A stretch of 64,000 bases of DNA. Source: Puccinia triticina (Eukaryota; Basidiomycota; Pucciniomycetes; Pucciniales; Pucciniaceae). Positions 42,614 through 52,199 of this stretch are shown here, in pieces. The notes under the pieces were generated by a model. That model worked only from the letters and a program-made list of their open reading frames with translations, was not told where the DNA came from and ran no database searches. Position 1 is the first letter of the stretch, and every line of letters begins with the position of its first letter. A program made the position numbers and the translations under genes. The stretch is from contig NC_070563.1 of the NCBI RefSeq assembly GCF_026914185.1, positions 5,105,001-5,169,000 on the forward strand, written 5' to 3'.

Positions 42614-45199
42614 CACTTCAAGGATAATTAAATTTCCCAAAAAAAATACTCAAAGTTTGAGGTTGGGAAAATCATTGAAAAAAAATCACTCTGTACTGAA
42701 AAAAAATGCAAACTGAGCGTGCTCAGCCAAAAAAATAAAAATGTGTCAGACTGAGTAAAAAACAATGGGGCACATTTTTGGGGTGATTTGTTGGACGGGC
42801 CTGCACAAGGCCCGCATGGGCTCCTAACAGGCCCGTTGGGCCCATTGAAAAAGTAGTATTTGTTTGGAATTCTGATGCTCTGCTAAAATGTGAAATGGGT
42901 CAAACTGAATAAAAAACATGGGGGTACATTTTTGGGGAGATTTTTCGGACGGGCCTGAATGAGGCCCACATGGCCCCCACAAAGCCCACTGGGCCCATTG
43001 AAATAGTAGCCTTGGTTAAGAAAGCATATGCTCAGCTAAGAAATAAAATGTGTCAGACTGAGTAAAAACCCTAGGGGCACATTGTTGGGGAGGCTTTTTG
43101 GATGGGCCTGCATCAGGCCTGTACGGGCCAACAGGGTTCCAAGTAAAAGGAAAGGGCCTGGACATACATTCTGTGAGTGCACAAATGTCATACAGATGTC
43201 AGTAGCCCTCAATATCTTCTGTTGATTAGTGGTCAATTGGTACTGTTCTGAAACATCATATGGGCATTCTTAACCAAGACTACTTCTGGGTTGGCCAAAC
43301 CAGCTTTGGGTGGGCCCTGACGGGCCTGATGCAGGTCTGTCAATAAGCCCTCCCCAAAAGTGTGGCCCATGTTTTTTACTCAGGTTGACACATTTTTGTT
43401 TCTTAGCTGAGCATAGGCATTCTTGACCAAGGCTACTCTTTCAATGGGCCAAGTGGGCTTTGCGGGGGCCATGTGGGCCTCATTCAGGCCCGTCCAAAAA
43501 ATCTCCCCAAAAATGTACTCCCATGTTTTTTAGGGGGTTACTAAACGTACCCGGGTATTTCCGCGTTTGTACCCGGTTTTTGCGTACCCCCTTTTCCGCG
43601 TACGTACCCCGTTTTTTCTATTCATTTCTACGGGGCGCAAATAGGCTTAAAATTCATCTAAAATCCTGAAAAGAATTATGACACATTCAAAATTCCAAAA
43701 AAGCAACTTTAAATGATTTAATTAATTTTTTGCATATCCCCTTTTCCCCAGTGTGTACCAAGGGAATATCTTTTTTGTTACATGTACCAGGGTTCCAAAA
43801 AATTGGGGGAACATTTAAACATGCATTAGAAGCTTCCTTTGAAATTTTTGAGAGAAAAAAATAGGTACGTGGCAGGTACATGGTGTGCTTAGTAGAAAAA
43901 TGACTGCTACATGTATAACTTTTTTGTTACACATTTAAAGAGTCTAAAAATTTCAGAAATGTTTCTATGGTGTATATTCTGTGCGCCATTAAATTTATAG
44001 CAATGGGGTAAACACCAAACATGAGATATAGGGGGGGCGGGCAGCCTTAATAGGAACAATCCGCCTAATTATTGAATATTTTTTTTGATAAATTTCCCAG
44101 AAGTCTAAGGACTTAAGGTGTTACATAATGATTCATATTTTCTGCGCCCTGAAACTTTTGGCAATATTGGTACCTCAGAACATGAAATATAAGGGGTGTG
44201 TGGTAGTCATATTGCCTTACTGCGCACCCCTTATATCTGATGTTCTGAGGTACCAATATTGCCAAAAGTTCCAGAGCGCAGAGAATATGCATCATTCTAT
44301 AACCCCTGCAGTCCTTAGACTTCTGGGAAATTTATCAAAAAAGATATTCAATAATTAGCCAGATTGCTCCTCTTAAGGCTGCCCGCCCCCCCTATATCTC
44401 ATGTTTGGTGTTTACCCCATTGCTATAAATTCAATGGCGCACAGAATATACACCATAGAAACATTTCTGAAATTTTTAGACTCTTCAAATGTGTAACAAA
44501 AAAGTTATACATGTAGCAGTCATTTTTCTATTAAGCACACCACGTACCCGCCACGTACCTATTTTTTTCTCTCAAAAATTTTAAAGGAAGCTTCTAATGC
44601 ATGTTTAAATGTTCCTTCAATTTTTTGGAACCCTGGTACATGTAACAAAAAAGATATTCCCTTAGTACACACTGGGGAAAAGGGGGTATGCAAAAAATTA
44701 ATTAAATCATTTAAAGTTGCTTTTTTGGAATTTTGAATGTGTCATAATTTTTTTCAGGATTTTAGATGAATTTTAAGCCTATTTGCGTTGCGTAGAAATG
44801 AGTAGAAAAAAACCGGGTACGCACGCGGAAAAGGGGGTACGCAAAAACCGGGTACAAACGCGGAAAAACCGGGTACGTTTAGTAACCCCCTGTTTTTTAT
44901 TCAGTTTGACCCATTTCATGACATTTTAGCAGAGCATCAGAATTCCAAACAAATACTACTTTTTCAATGGGCCCAACGGGCCTGTTAGGGGCCCATGCGG
45001 ACCTTGTGCAGGCCCGTCCAACAAATCACCCCAAAAATGTGCCCCATTGTTTTTTACTCAGTCTGACACATTTTTATTTTTTTGGCTGAGCACACTCAGT
45101 TTGCATTTTTTTTTCAGTACAGCGTGATTTTTTTTCAATGATTTTCCCAACCTCAAACTTTGAGTATTTTTTTTGGAAAATTTAATTATCCTTGAAGTG
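42614..45199. mobile_element. Long-TIR CACTT element in gypsy pol, TSD CCT
   Basis: Termini CACTTCAAGGATAATTAAAT in inverted orientation, continuing as nearly identical inverted arms of about 310 bp (42614 to about 42925 and about 44895 to 45199), with further weaker inner arms (about 42920-43190 against 43260-43520). CCT flanks both sides (42611-42613 and 45200-45202), and excision restores SLHDCR-AAGHLGR of pol. A 3-bp duplication with a CACT start fits a CACTA-like non-autonomous foldback element. Without the nested insert it is about 1.2 kb. No coding. Confidence 0.9.
43533..44890. mobile_element. Nested 1.36-kb foldback element, TSD TGTTTTTTA
   Basis: 9-bp duplication TGTTTTTTA (43524-43532 and 44891-44899). 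Ends GGGGGTTACTAAACG in inverted orientation. The arms pair over most of the length, for example GGTTCCAAAAAATTGG near 43795 with its complement near 44635, and AACATGAAATATAAGGGGTG near 44180 with its mirror near 44230, so the element is close to one long palindrome. The duplication length suggests a Mutator-like or foldback group. Short ORFs inside only mirror each other. Confidence 0.9.
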
Positions 45200-45202
45200 C
45201 CT

Positions 45203-46380
45203 GCAGTCGTGAAGGCTTTTCACAATCTCTCGTCTAATGTCGTCTTTGGCCGGTACTTCTACCCTTCCCTTCCTGTACACCACCCCGTCTTGGCAACAAA
45301 ATTTGTTGCCGTCGTTCTTCCCCTTCCGCGCCAGGTCCATCATCTTTACCAACCGCTGGTCAGATGGCGTCATCGTGCGGATGGCGTTGATCAGGTCTGT
45401 GTTGGATAGGACGGAAGGCAAGTCGTCTTCCGCTTCAACTGGACTGATGGAGTCGCTTGATATTCCTAAGACGTCAACCTTGAACCAGTAGTCAGCGTCG
45501 TGCAAATCAATTGTCTCATTGACAAACCAATCATCAAATTCTGCGACTGCGGCAAACGTCTCATCGGTTATGTTCTCTGGCCGTAGTAGCTGGCCAAATG
45601 TCAATTTGTCCCCACTCAACAGGGCTAAGTCCGGTCGACGAGACAATGCGTCCGGTTTGCCCGCGTGGCGGCCCGGTCGGAAGACAATTTCGAAGTCGAA
45701 ACTCCCTAGGGTTTCTGCCCATCTGGCCTGCCGCCGCGTGAGTCTCTTGGATGTCATAAAGTTCTCGAGGTTACGGTGGTCGGTATAAACAATTGCCTTG
45801 AGTCTATTTGGGTTGCCTTCTAAATAGTGGCGCCACTCCTTGAACGCCGCTACTATAGCCAATAATTCTTTATCGAATATCTCATAGTTCCGTTCAGCCT
45901 GTATTAGCAACCGAGATAAATAAGCAACCGGGTGCAGCTCCCCATCTTCCTTGCACACCTGTGATAGTACAGCCCCTAGCGCGAAATCGGAGCAATCGCA
46001 TTCTAGTAAGAATGGCCGATAAGGGTCCGCTATCTTGAGGATGGGGGCGGAGGTAAAAGCCGTCTTCAGAGATTTGAAGGCATTGTTGCATCGGTCGTCC
46101 CACACATACCGCACATTTGTCTTTGTCAGATTGTGGAGCGGGCGTGTAGTCCTAGAGAATTGATCAATAAATCGCCGATAGAAGTTTGCGGACCCAATGA
46201 ATCGTTGGAGTTTGGTGACGTTCTTAGGGGCCGGCCAGTCTGACACTGCCTTCACCTTTGTCGGGTCCATGCGCACCTTATTGCATGATATCAGGAGTCC
46301 TAAATACTCGACTTTGCGTCGGGAAAACTCACATTTCTCAGGTTTAAGCCACAGTTGATGTTGCTTAACGTGTCAAGCAC
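45203..46380 (-). pseudogene. Gypsy pol: RT thumb and RNase H
   Basis: LWLKPEKCEFSRRKVEYLGL leads to MDPTKVKAVSDWPAPKNVTK, LQRFIGSANFYRRFI, then the RNase H part FLLECDCSDFALGAVLSQVC, YLSRLLIQAERNYEIFDKEL, IVYTDHRNLENF, RRQARWAETLGSFDFEIVFR, GKPDALSRRPD. It ends REIVKSLHDCR at the CACTT element. The Asp, Glu, Asp residues in CDCSD, DKEL and YTDHR are present. A frame change near 46360-46380 separates it from the RT palm. Confidence 0.9.
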
Positions 46381-46382
46381 AC

Positions 46383-47155
46383 TCATAACCGCTGCTTCGT
46401 GGTTTCTCCCTGTTGGGTGTACACCATGATATTGTCAAGGTAAACCGCAGTGTCCTTTCCGATCCAACCCACCAGGATATCCTGCATAAAGAACTGGAAA
46501 AATCCTGGTGCGCCAGTTGGTCCAAACGGCATTGTTAACGGTGCGAATTGCCCCGCCCAACATACGAAAGCTAATTTCTCTTCATCGCCTTCTGTCACCC
46601 TCAAGTTACCATAAGCATTACGGAGGTCCAATTTGGTAAACTGATTGGCATTTAGTAAACTGTCGACCAAGTCCATGGTTAACGGTAACAGATATTTATT
46701 CTTCACTGTTACGGCGTTAAGTTTTCGATAATCAAAACAGGGCCTCAGGTTGCCATCCTTCTTCCCTGTGAAGAGGACCGGCGCGGCCCATGGCGACGTG
46801 GTTTGGCAAATTGTACCGTTGTCCAAACCCTCACTTATCAGCTTGTCAAGGGCCGTATTCTCTGCTGGAGATAGTGGTATGATTCGGCTGGCCTGCGGGA
46901 CCGCACCCGGGACCAGCTCAACGCGGAAGCCGTACTGACGTCGTGGGGGAAGGCGTTGCGCCCCCGATTTCCGGAACATGTTCAGGTGTGTGTGGTATTG
47001 TCGTGGGACTAGCTCCTCTGCCGGCTTTGTCGGGGTTGAACTTCTCCCTTCCGCCGCCAGCCGTGCCGAGGTAGACCAGGATGTCTTGGCCGCGCTGATC
47101 TGGCCACCCAGCGTTTGTCCAATCTGTAGGGGGGGTTCTAAAACATGTGCCCGCT
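46383..47155 (-). pseudogene. Gypsy pol: reverse transcriptase palm and fingers
   Basis: VELVPGAVPQASRIIPLSPA, ALDKLISEGLDNGTICQTTS, PWAAPVLFTGKKDGNLRPCF, DYRKLNAVTVKNKYLLPL, FTKLDLRNAYGNLRV, FGPTGAPGFFQFFMQDIL and AVYLDNIMVYTQQG. The catalytic box reads YLDN instead of the usual Y(L)DD. The first Asp (KLDLRNAY) is present. Confidence 0.9.
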
Positions 47156-47990
47156 TGCCAGATGCTCCTACACTGCCCACTGGTATAGTTAGGGAAAAAT
47201 TGTTGGATGACTCACATTGCGGGGGTGTTGATTGGCATAAAGCGCGCACCCCCTTGTCATTTTTCCTAGCTTGCCTCTCCACGGGCTCTGCTCCGTCTTG
47301 GGAGGTGTTTTTCGGAACTGACGACACCGCCTCAGTGGTGGCAATCTCCTTGCAATGCGGCATGGTGGGGTTTTCCTGGCAGTTGTGTTCTGTTGATGGG
47401 GAAATGTGACCAATGGGAAGCTGCACGGAAGGTCCTAAAAAAGGTGTCCGCTTGCCAGATGTTCCTATACCATCTGCTAGCGTTGAGAGAGGGGAATTGT
47501 TGGATGACTCACATTGCGGGGGTGTTGATCGGCATAAAGCGCGCACCCCCTTGTCAGTTTTCCTAGCTTGCCTTGCCACGGGCTCCGCCCCGTCTTGGGA
47601 GGTGTTTTTTGGAACTGACGACACCGCTTTGGCGGTGGCGGTCTCCTCGGATTTTGGCTCGGTGAGGGTGTCTTGGCAGTCGTGTTCTTGTGGCGGGGGG
47701 GTGTGATTGTCGGGAATCTGCACGGAAGGTCCTAAAAAAGGTGTCCACTTGCCAGATGCTCCCATACTGTCTGCCAGTGTTGAGAGAGGGAAATTTTTGG
47801 ATAACTCACATCGCGGGGGTGTTGATCAGCATAAAGCACGCACCCCCTCGTCAGTTTTCCTAGCTAGCCTTGCCACGGGCTCCGCACCGTCTTGGGAGGT
47901 GTTTTTCGGAACTGACAACGCTACCGTTGCAGCGGCGACAAAGGAAGGGTTGGGCTTGAATTCGGGCCTTCGCCAGTAAATGGAATGCCC
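47155..47990 (-). repeat. In-frame triplication, 3 x 297 bp (99 codons), in the protease-RT linker
   Basis: Markers such as GGGGGTGTTGAT stand at 47221, 47518 and 47815, exactly 297 bp apart. Each unit codes for SVPKNTSQDGAEPV, ARKTDKGVRALC, STPPQCESSNN and SGK(R/W)TPFLGPSVQ. The copies differ mainly at CG dinucleotides (CG, TG or CA at the same place). Confidence 0.95.
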
Positions 47991-48332
47991 GTGTTGTCGG
48001 ATCCACGGCATCCCAAGGATCCCATCGTAGGAATCTTTCAGTCTTGCAATAATGAATGTGGTTGGGGAGGTGTCGTCGTCAATGAAAAGCTCCACCTCCA
48101 TTGAGGAGGTGCTTTTTGACCCATCGAATCCAGAGATGATCCTTACAGTTTTAGAAGATTGAAGTCTCAGGCTCTCTTTGGCCGCGAAGGACTCGCTCAG
48201 CACGTCGTGAGTGGCGCCTGAGTCCAATAGGAATGTGGCTAAGGTAGGGGAGGTTGTGGCTTGGTTTTGATGAATAGAAGAAACGGGGGTGCTGAGAAAC
48301 AGCCTAGTATCGATTTCATTTAAAGTAATCAA
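47826..48332 (-). pseudogene. Gypsy aspartic protease domain
   Basis: FLLDSGATHDVLSESFA holds the catalytic Asp (DSGAT). ILGMPWIRQHG is the C-terminal protease motif. The frame runs into the first unit of the triplication and ends at a TGA (47826-47828), where the other two copies have CGA and CAA. Apart from that stop the frame is shared with the RT ORF below. Confidence 0.88.
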
Positions 48333-48344
48333 TCTACATGCCCC

Positions 48345-49108
48345 TATTCACCCGGGGCAAACCCGGGTCATGAAAGCCGTACAGGTTGCGCGGTCCTGTT
48401 CAGTACATTAAGATTTCCCGTGCCCTGGGTCATGTCACAGCTGCATGACAGGCTTTCATGCATCACACTCGTGCAACAACTGTCAACTGTCTGTATTATC
48501 TGTTTGCATGTCAGAAACTCTGGCATTTAGCCAAAGCACAACTAAAAGTCTGAAACTATATTATACATTATAGCCTGTCATGCCTGGTTATGTATTTCCA
48601 ATATTCACCATAACCATGATATGTATGATGGTCCCCCGAGCCTCTGGTTGTCGGCGCCAGTGCGCGCCCCGGGGGGCGCCCTCCAAAAACAGTCGATATT
48701 TTGGTGGGCGCCCCCCAGGGCGCGCACTGGCGCCGACAACCAGACCCAAGCCCCCATCACCCAATCAAGTCAATATTATCTACACTGATACGTCCATGAG
48801 GAAACAGATTATGTATATACTATATGGTGACTGTGTGTATTGCGCTCCATGCGGCATGTACATATGTGCAGTGATGTGAGCTATGTGTTAAGAGATTATG
48901 TGATATGGGTTAAGGGATTATGAGTATGTAATTCCTGTTTTGCACTTGAGTGGGTGACTAAACATGTACATACAATGCATGTCAGCTGTACAACAGCTGC
49001 GTGTGGGCTACCGCGCTAGCTGTCCTGTATGCATGACAGGTCCTCCATCACCTGACATGCGTACAGGACCGCGCAACCTGTTTGGGTATTGGGACCCGGG
49101 GTGATTCT
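48345..49108. mobile_element. TIR element between gypsy gag and protease
   Basis: ACAGGTTGCGCGGTCCTGT occurs at 48381-48399 and inverted at 49063-49081. Outside these, ATTCACCCGGGG (48346) and the inverted CCCGGGGTGATT (49095) extend the symmetry. The flanks show a rough direct repeat (TTAAAG...ATCAATC). No coding. Superfamily not assigned. Confidence 0.6.
48643..48744. repeat. 102-bp GC-rich hairpin element
   Basis: Arms of about 38 bp, TCTGGTTGTCGGCGCCAGTG then CGCGCCC...GGGGGCGCC, are almost perfectly inverted around CTCCAAAAACAGTCGATATTT then TGGT. It lies within the TIR element above and could be a third-level MITE insertion. Confidence 0.85.
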
Positions 49109-49149
49109 AATTAAAGCATCAATCCCACTGCTCGGGTGAGGCACAACCC

Positions 49150-50160
49150 TCACACCCAAGCATCGCCATTTTTTGACTTCTTGGCCCGGCATACGTCCTT
49201 TGATGTCCCCTGGCCCGCGGTGAGTTGTCGTACTTGTTCCTCTAGTTCTGAAATGCGGGTGGCCTCCTTGGTTTTCTTCTTCTTTGGTTTGTTGGGACAG
49301 TCCCTTGAGATGTGCCCCTTCTTGCCGCAGCGGAAGCACAATCCGTATTGCATCATCTGCACTTTTTCAGGTCCTGACAGCTGACCCCGTATTGCCAAAA
49401 CATCCATAGCGTTTGGGTCCGGAGCTGGAGTTGAGTTCAAAGCGGTAGAGTCGGCGCCGTTGATCTCGTTATCGATCTTCAGCGCTAGATTGGCCAGGTC
49501 GCTGACGTATTGGAACTGGGCCCGTGCAAGTACCAAAGCGAGCTGCACATCTTTCTTGAGCCCCTGTCGGTACTGACTCATCAGGGTTGCCAGCTCCCAT
49601 CCCGTGTCCGCAGCGTACTGGTTGAATAAGAAAGTGTAGTGCGCGACTGATTTGGTTTGCTTCAGTTGTCGCAGGGCCGTCTCGGCTCGGGTTTTCTTTT
49701 TGGTGTCCTAGTACATCATCTGCAAAGCCGTGGCGAACTCAGAGTACGTCACCGGCATTCCCACAAAAAGTCTTGTTGTATAGGGTTGGGCCCATGCGCT
49801 CGCTTGACCGGTCAAATACAAAATCGAAAAGATGATCTTGCTGCGGTCATCGGGAAACATATGCGGATTCAAAATGACATAGAGGCCAATTTGGGTAACG
49901 TAGACCTCCGCCTTCGGCCCTCGTGTGCCGTCGAACTTGTCCGGTACCGCCATCTTAGGGCCTTTGGTTCCTTGTCCCGCTGCGGCTGCCGGAGGGTTTG
50001 CAACGATGTCGGGGACGACTGGGACCGCGACTGGTGGGACCATCCCTGCTTGTGCTGTTGCAAGGTCAGCCTCTGCTTGTTGCCGTAAAGCCCGTTCTTC
50101 TTGAATTGTTGTTGAGAGGGCGTCAATTTGCTGGCGTAGGTTGTTCAGGTCGTCGGCCAT
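49150..50160 (-). pseudogene. Gypsy gag with CCHC zinc knuckle
   Basis: ATG at 50160: MADDLNNLRQQIDALSTTIQ (coiled-coil start), a Pro/Val/Ala linker, PKMAVPDKFDGTRGPKAEVY, QASAWAQPY, then an in-frame TAG at 49708-49710, then KTKSVAHYTFLFNQYAADTG-type gag helices, DPNAMDVLAIRG, and the knuckle CFRCGKKGHISRDC (C-x2-C-x4-H-x4-C). It ends in a Lys-rich part and KNGDAWV at 49150. The frame is identical on both sides of the TAG. Confidence 0.9.
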
Positions 50161-50295
50161 GCTGGTAAGTTTTTTCTTTTGGGTTCTGGTTTAGTATTCA
50201 GTTCTTTGTTTGGGTTCTGAGTTCGTTCTGGTGGTTCGGTTGGTCGGTTCTGGTTTCTTTTCGTTCCTTGGCCCTGGTAGGTAGATCTAGCAATA

Positions 50296-50485
50296 TGTTA
50301 TGTCTGGTCTCATGGGGGGGAGGGTTCTGTCTGGTCTGTTCTTCTAGCTAGGTAATAGATTGCTAAATGGGGAGTGTGATGATCTCTCCCCGGCTCTTCT
50401 ATACAGTGAGGAGCTGTGACATGTACATGTAACTACAATGACATGTCCAGGACTAGGCTATGGCGCCCGGGTGCGGCTCATAACA
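50296..50485 (-). repeat. 5' LTR of the gypsy element
   Basis: 190 bp, same ends as the 3' LTR. The right flank is TCCCA (50486-50490). On the minus strand it is followed by TATTGCTAGATC. I see no standard tRNA 3'-end primer site (no TGG start), so self-priming or an unusual tRNA is possible. Confidence 0.95.
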
Positions 50486-50490
50486 TCCCA

Positions 50491-51413
50491 TAGGGTTTGA
50501 GCTTGTCATGGCCATCAGCGGCCCATATGTGATTAGGACCTGTGGATTGGAAAAATCTCCTTTTGCATGTTTTCTTGAGCCACATTTTGATTCCTCCTGG
50601 ATCCACCTCTTTAAGGATTTCATAAACAAGCTGCCTGTGAAGAGAAGAAGAAATTTTATGTGAATTCAAAAAACTAAGTTTGTTACCAAGATCTGTCGCA
50701 TCCTCCTATATCCTGCAGTGTTTGCCAGTAAAGCATCACGGGCATGTGTGATGAGCTTGACCACTTGTTCTTGTGTTATATTTTCATCTGCAAGGTTGTT
50801 TTGTTGTTGTTTCAGCTTTGAGGCGCCTCAGATATCTCTCAATGATGCAGGGGCAAACAAACAAGCCTAGTTCACTGCGGAGTTGGGAGCGCATTTCTAA
50901 TACTGTCAAGATGCTTTTATGGGAGGAGATACTGCTTGCGCAAATAGGTGCTAGTAGATCTGGGCTTTTTTCTGCTGGTGGAAGATCACAGATTTGGAGG
51001 CCCCATTTTTGGCAAAGGCAAGTGAATGTACGGGGGCAATTTGAACAGCAATATTCTTCCTTGAGTATGAATATGATATCTGGACCCATCAAGCCCTTGG
51101 AGAGGAGGGATGCCACAATTGTGCGCTTCTGATCATCTGAAAGGAATATGGAACCGGGTGTTGAGCTGGGGGATATGAGATCATTGACTCCAGAATGCTC
51201 ACTGGAATTGGTTGTTGTGATATCTTCATTCATAGCATTCAAAAAAACTGTAAAAGCAGTTAGAATTTTGGGTGGTGAACCAATGTAGAATTTTGGGTGG
51301 CAAAGCAATACACTGTCAAATGGTAAAAAGCAGTGAAAACAAGCATCAAGTAGATGTGACTGCCTATGGCCTGATTTTTGAACCAGGACCAGCAGATGTG
51401 GGGCAATACACAA
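50491..51413 (-). pseudogene. Integrase-like (rve) transposase, N-terminal part
   Basis: Minus strand: ATG-containing start near 51230 (MNEDITTTNSSEHSG), FLSDDQKRTIVASLLSKGLM (helix-turn-helix start), CPRTFTCLCQKWGLQICDLP, SSISSHKSILTVLEMRSQLR, CIIERYLRRLKAE, then HRQLVYEILKEVDPGGIKMW, KKTCKRRFFQSTGPNHIWAA and DGHDKLKPYG, which meets the gypsy TSD. The D of AADGHDK is the first catalytic acid. About 130 bp between 50784 and 50650 are out of frame. Rust and other basidiomycete genomes hold many such genes (family knowledge). Confidence 0.75.
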
Positions 51414-51628
51414 CTAGCAGTGCCTGGCTGCAGTGATGATGTTCCAATCCAGCCAGGAAAGCCTTGCATCAGCTGGGCAGTTTGAGACTGGCAAATTATC
51501 ATAAAAATTTTCAATTATTTGATTCAAATCTCACTCAACAAGGGGGATTATGCAAGATTTATACAAAGAAAATATTATATGGAATTGATATGAAATCGAA
51601 ATAATTAAAATTTAGACTCTAGAGACAC

Positions 51629-51985
51629 AAAATAGGGGGTATCAAATATAAAAAACGAACAATTAGAAACCAGTCAATTAGCCAAAAATATCATTTGTCA
51701 TCAGTGGATCCCAAAGTTGGGTAGGGGAAGTCATAACATGTTTTGAAAATGGTGGGATTTTTCAAACTAGTCAATAGGGGGTATCAAATATGAGAAATCC
51801 ACAATTAGAAACCAGTCAATTAGCCAAAAATGAAATTTGTCACCAGTGGTTCCCAAAATGGAGTAGAAGAAGGACCAGCATGTTTTAAAAATGGTGGGTT
51901 TTTTCAAACCCGTCAATTACTTTGTCATATTTGATACCCCCTAATTACATAATGGTGGATTTGCTTTTATTTGATACCCCCTAAT
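51629..51985. mobile_element. Foldback element with TAGGGGGTATCAAATA ends
   Basis: TAGGGGGTATCAAATAT stands at 51629 and again at 51774 (an inner direct repeat of about 146 bp that also shares ACAATTAGAAACCAGTCAAT). The right side has ATTTGATACCCCCTAA inverted, twice (about 51930 and 51968). A TA duplication at both ends (TA-GGGGGTATC...GATACCCCC-TA) would suit a mariner-type MITE. Confidence 0.7.
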
Positions 51986-52199
51986 GTTAAACATTGACGG
52001 TGACAATGCCAGTCACTTTTGAGATTAATTTATTCCCTGAAATGTGTAATTATTTGAACTAGAGGCCAAAGCGGCTACGCCGCAGCAGGATTCAACCCCC
52101 AGCAAGGCCACCTTATTCCCTCTCACTACCCCCTATTGGCCCATACCCCCACTACAACTACAACCACATCACATTACCACTGTTTTTCTTAATCCACTG

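Larger units (their letters stand above)
41051..50485 (-). mobile_element. Ty3/gypsy chromovirus-like element, 9.4 kb with TSD TCCCA
   Basis: Two LTRs (201 and 190 bp) with ends TGTTATG...CATAACA, flanked by TCCCA (41046-41050 and 50486-50490). Between them on the minus strand: gag with zinc knuckle, protease, a repeated linker, reverse transcriptase, RNase H, integrase and a chromodomain. Chromodomain gypsy elements tend to insert in heterochromatin (family knowledge). Three further elements are nested in it. LTRs differ by roughly a dozen sites or small gaps, so it is old enough to have decayed: stops in gag, linker and chromodomain and frameshifts in RT. Confidence 0.95.

Noticed and set aside
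44113..44358. Two ORFs on opposite strands with near-identical product
   Set aside because: They are the two halves of the palindromic centre of the foldback element, not genes.
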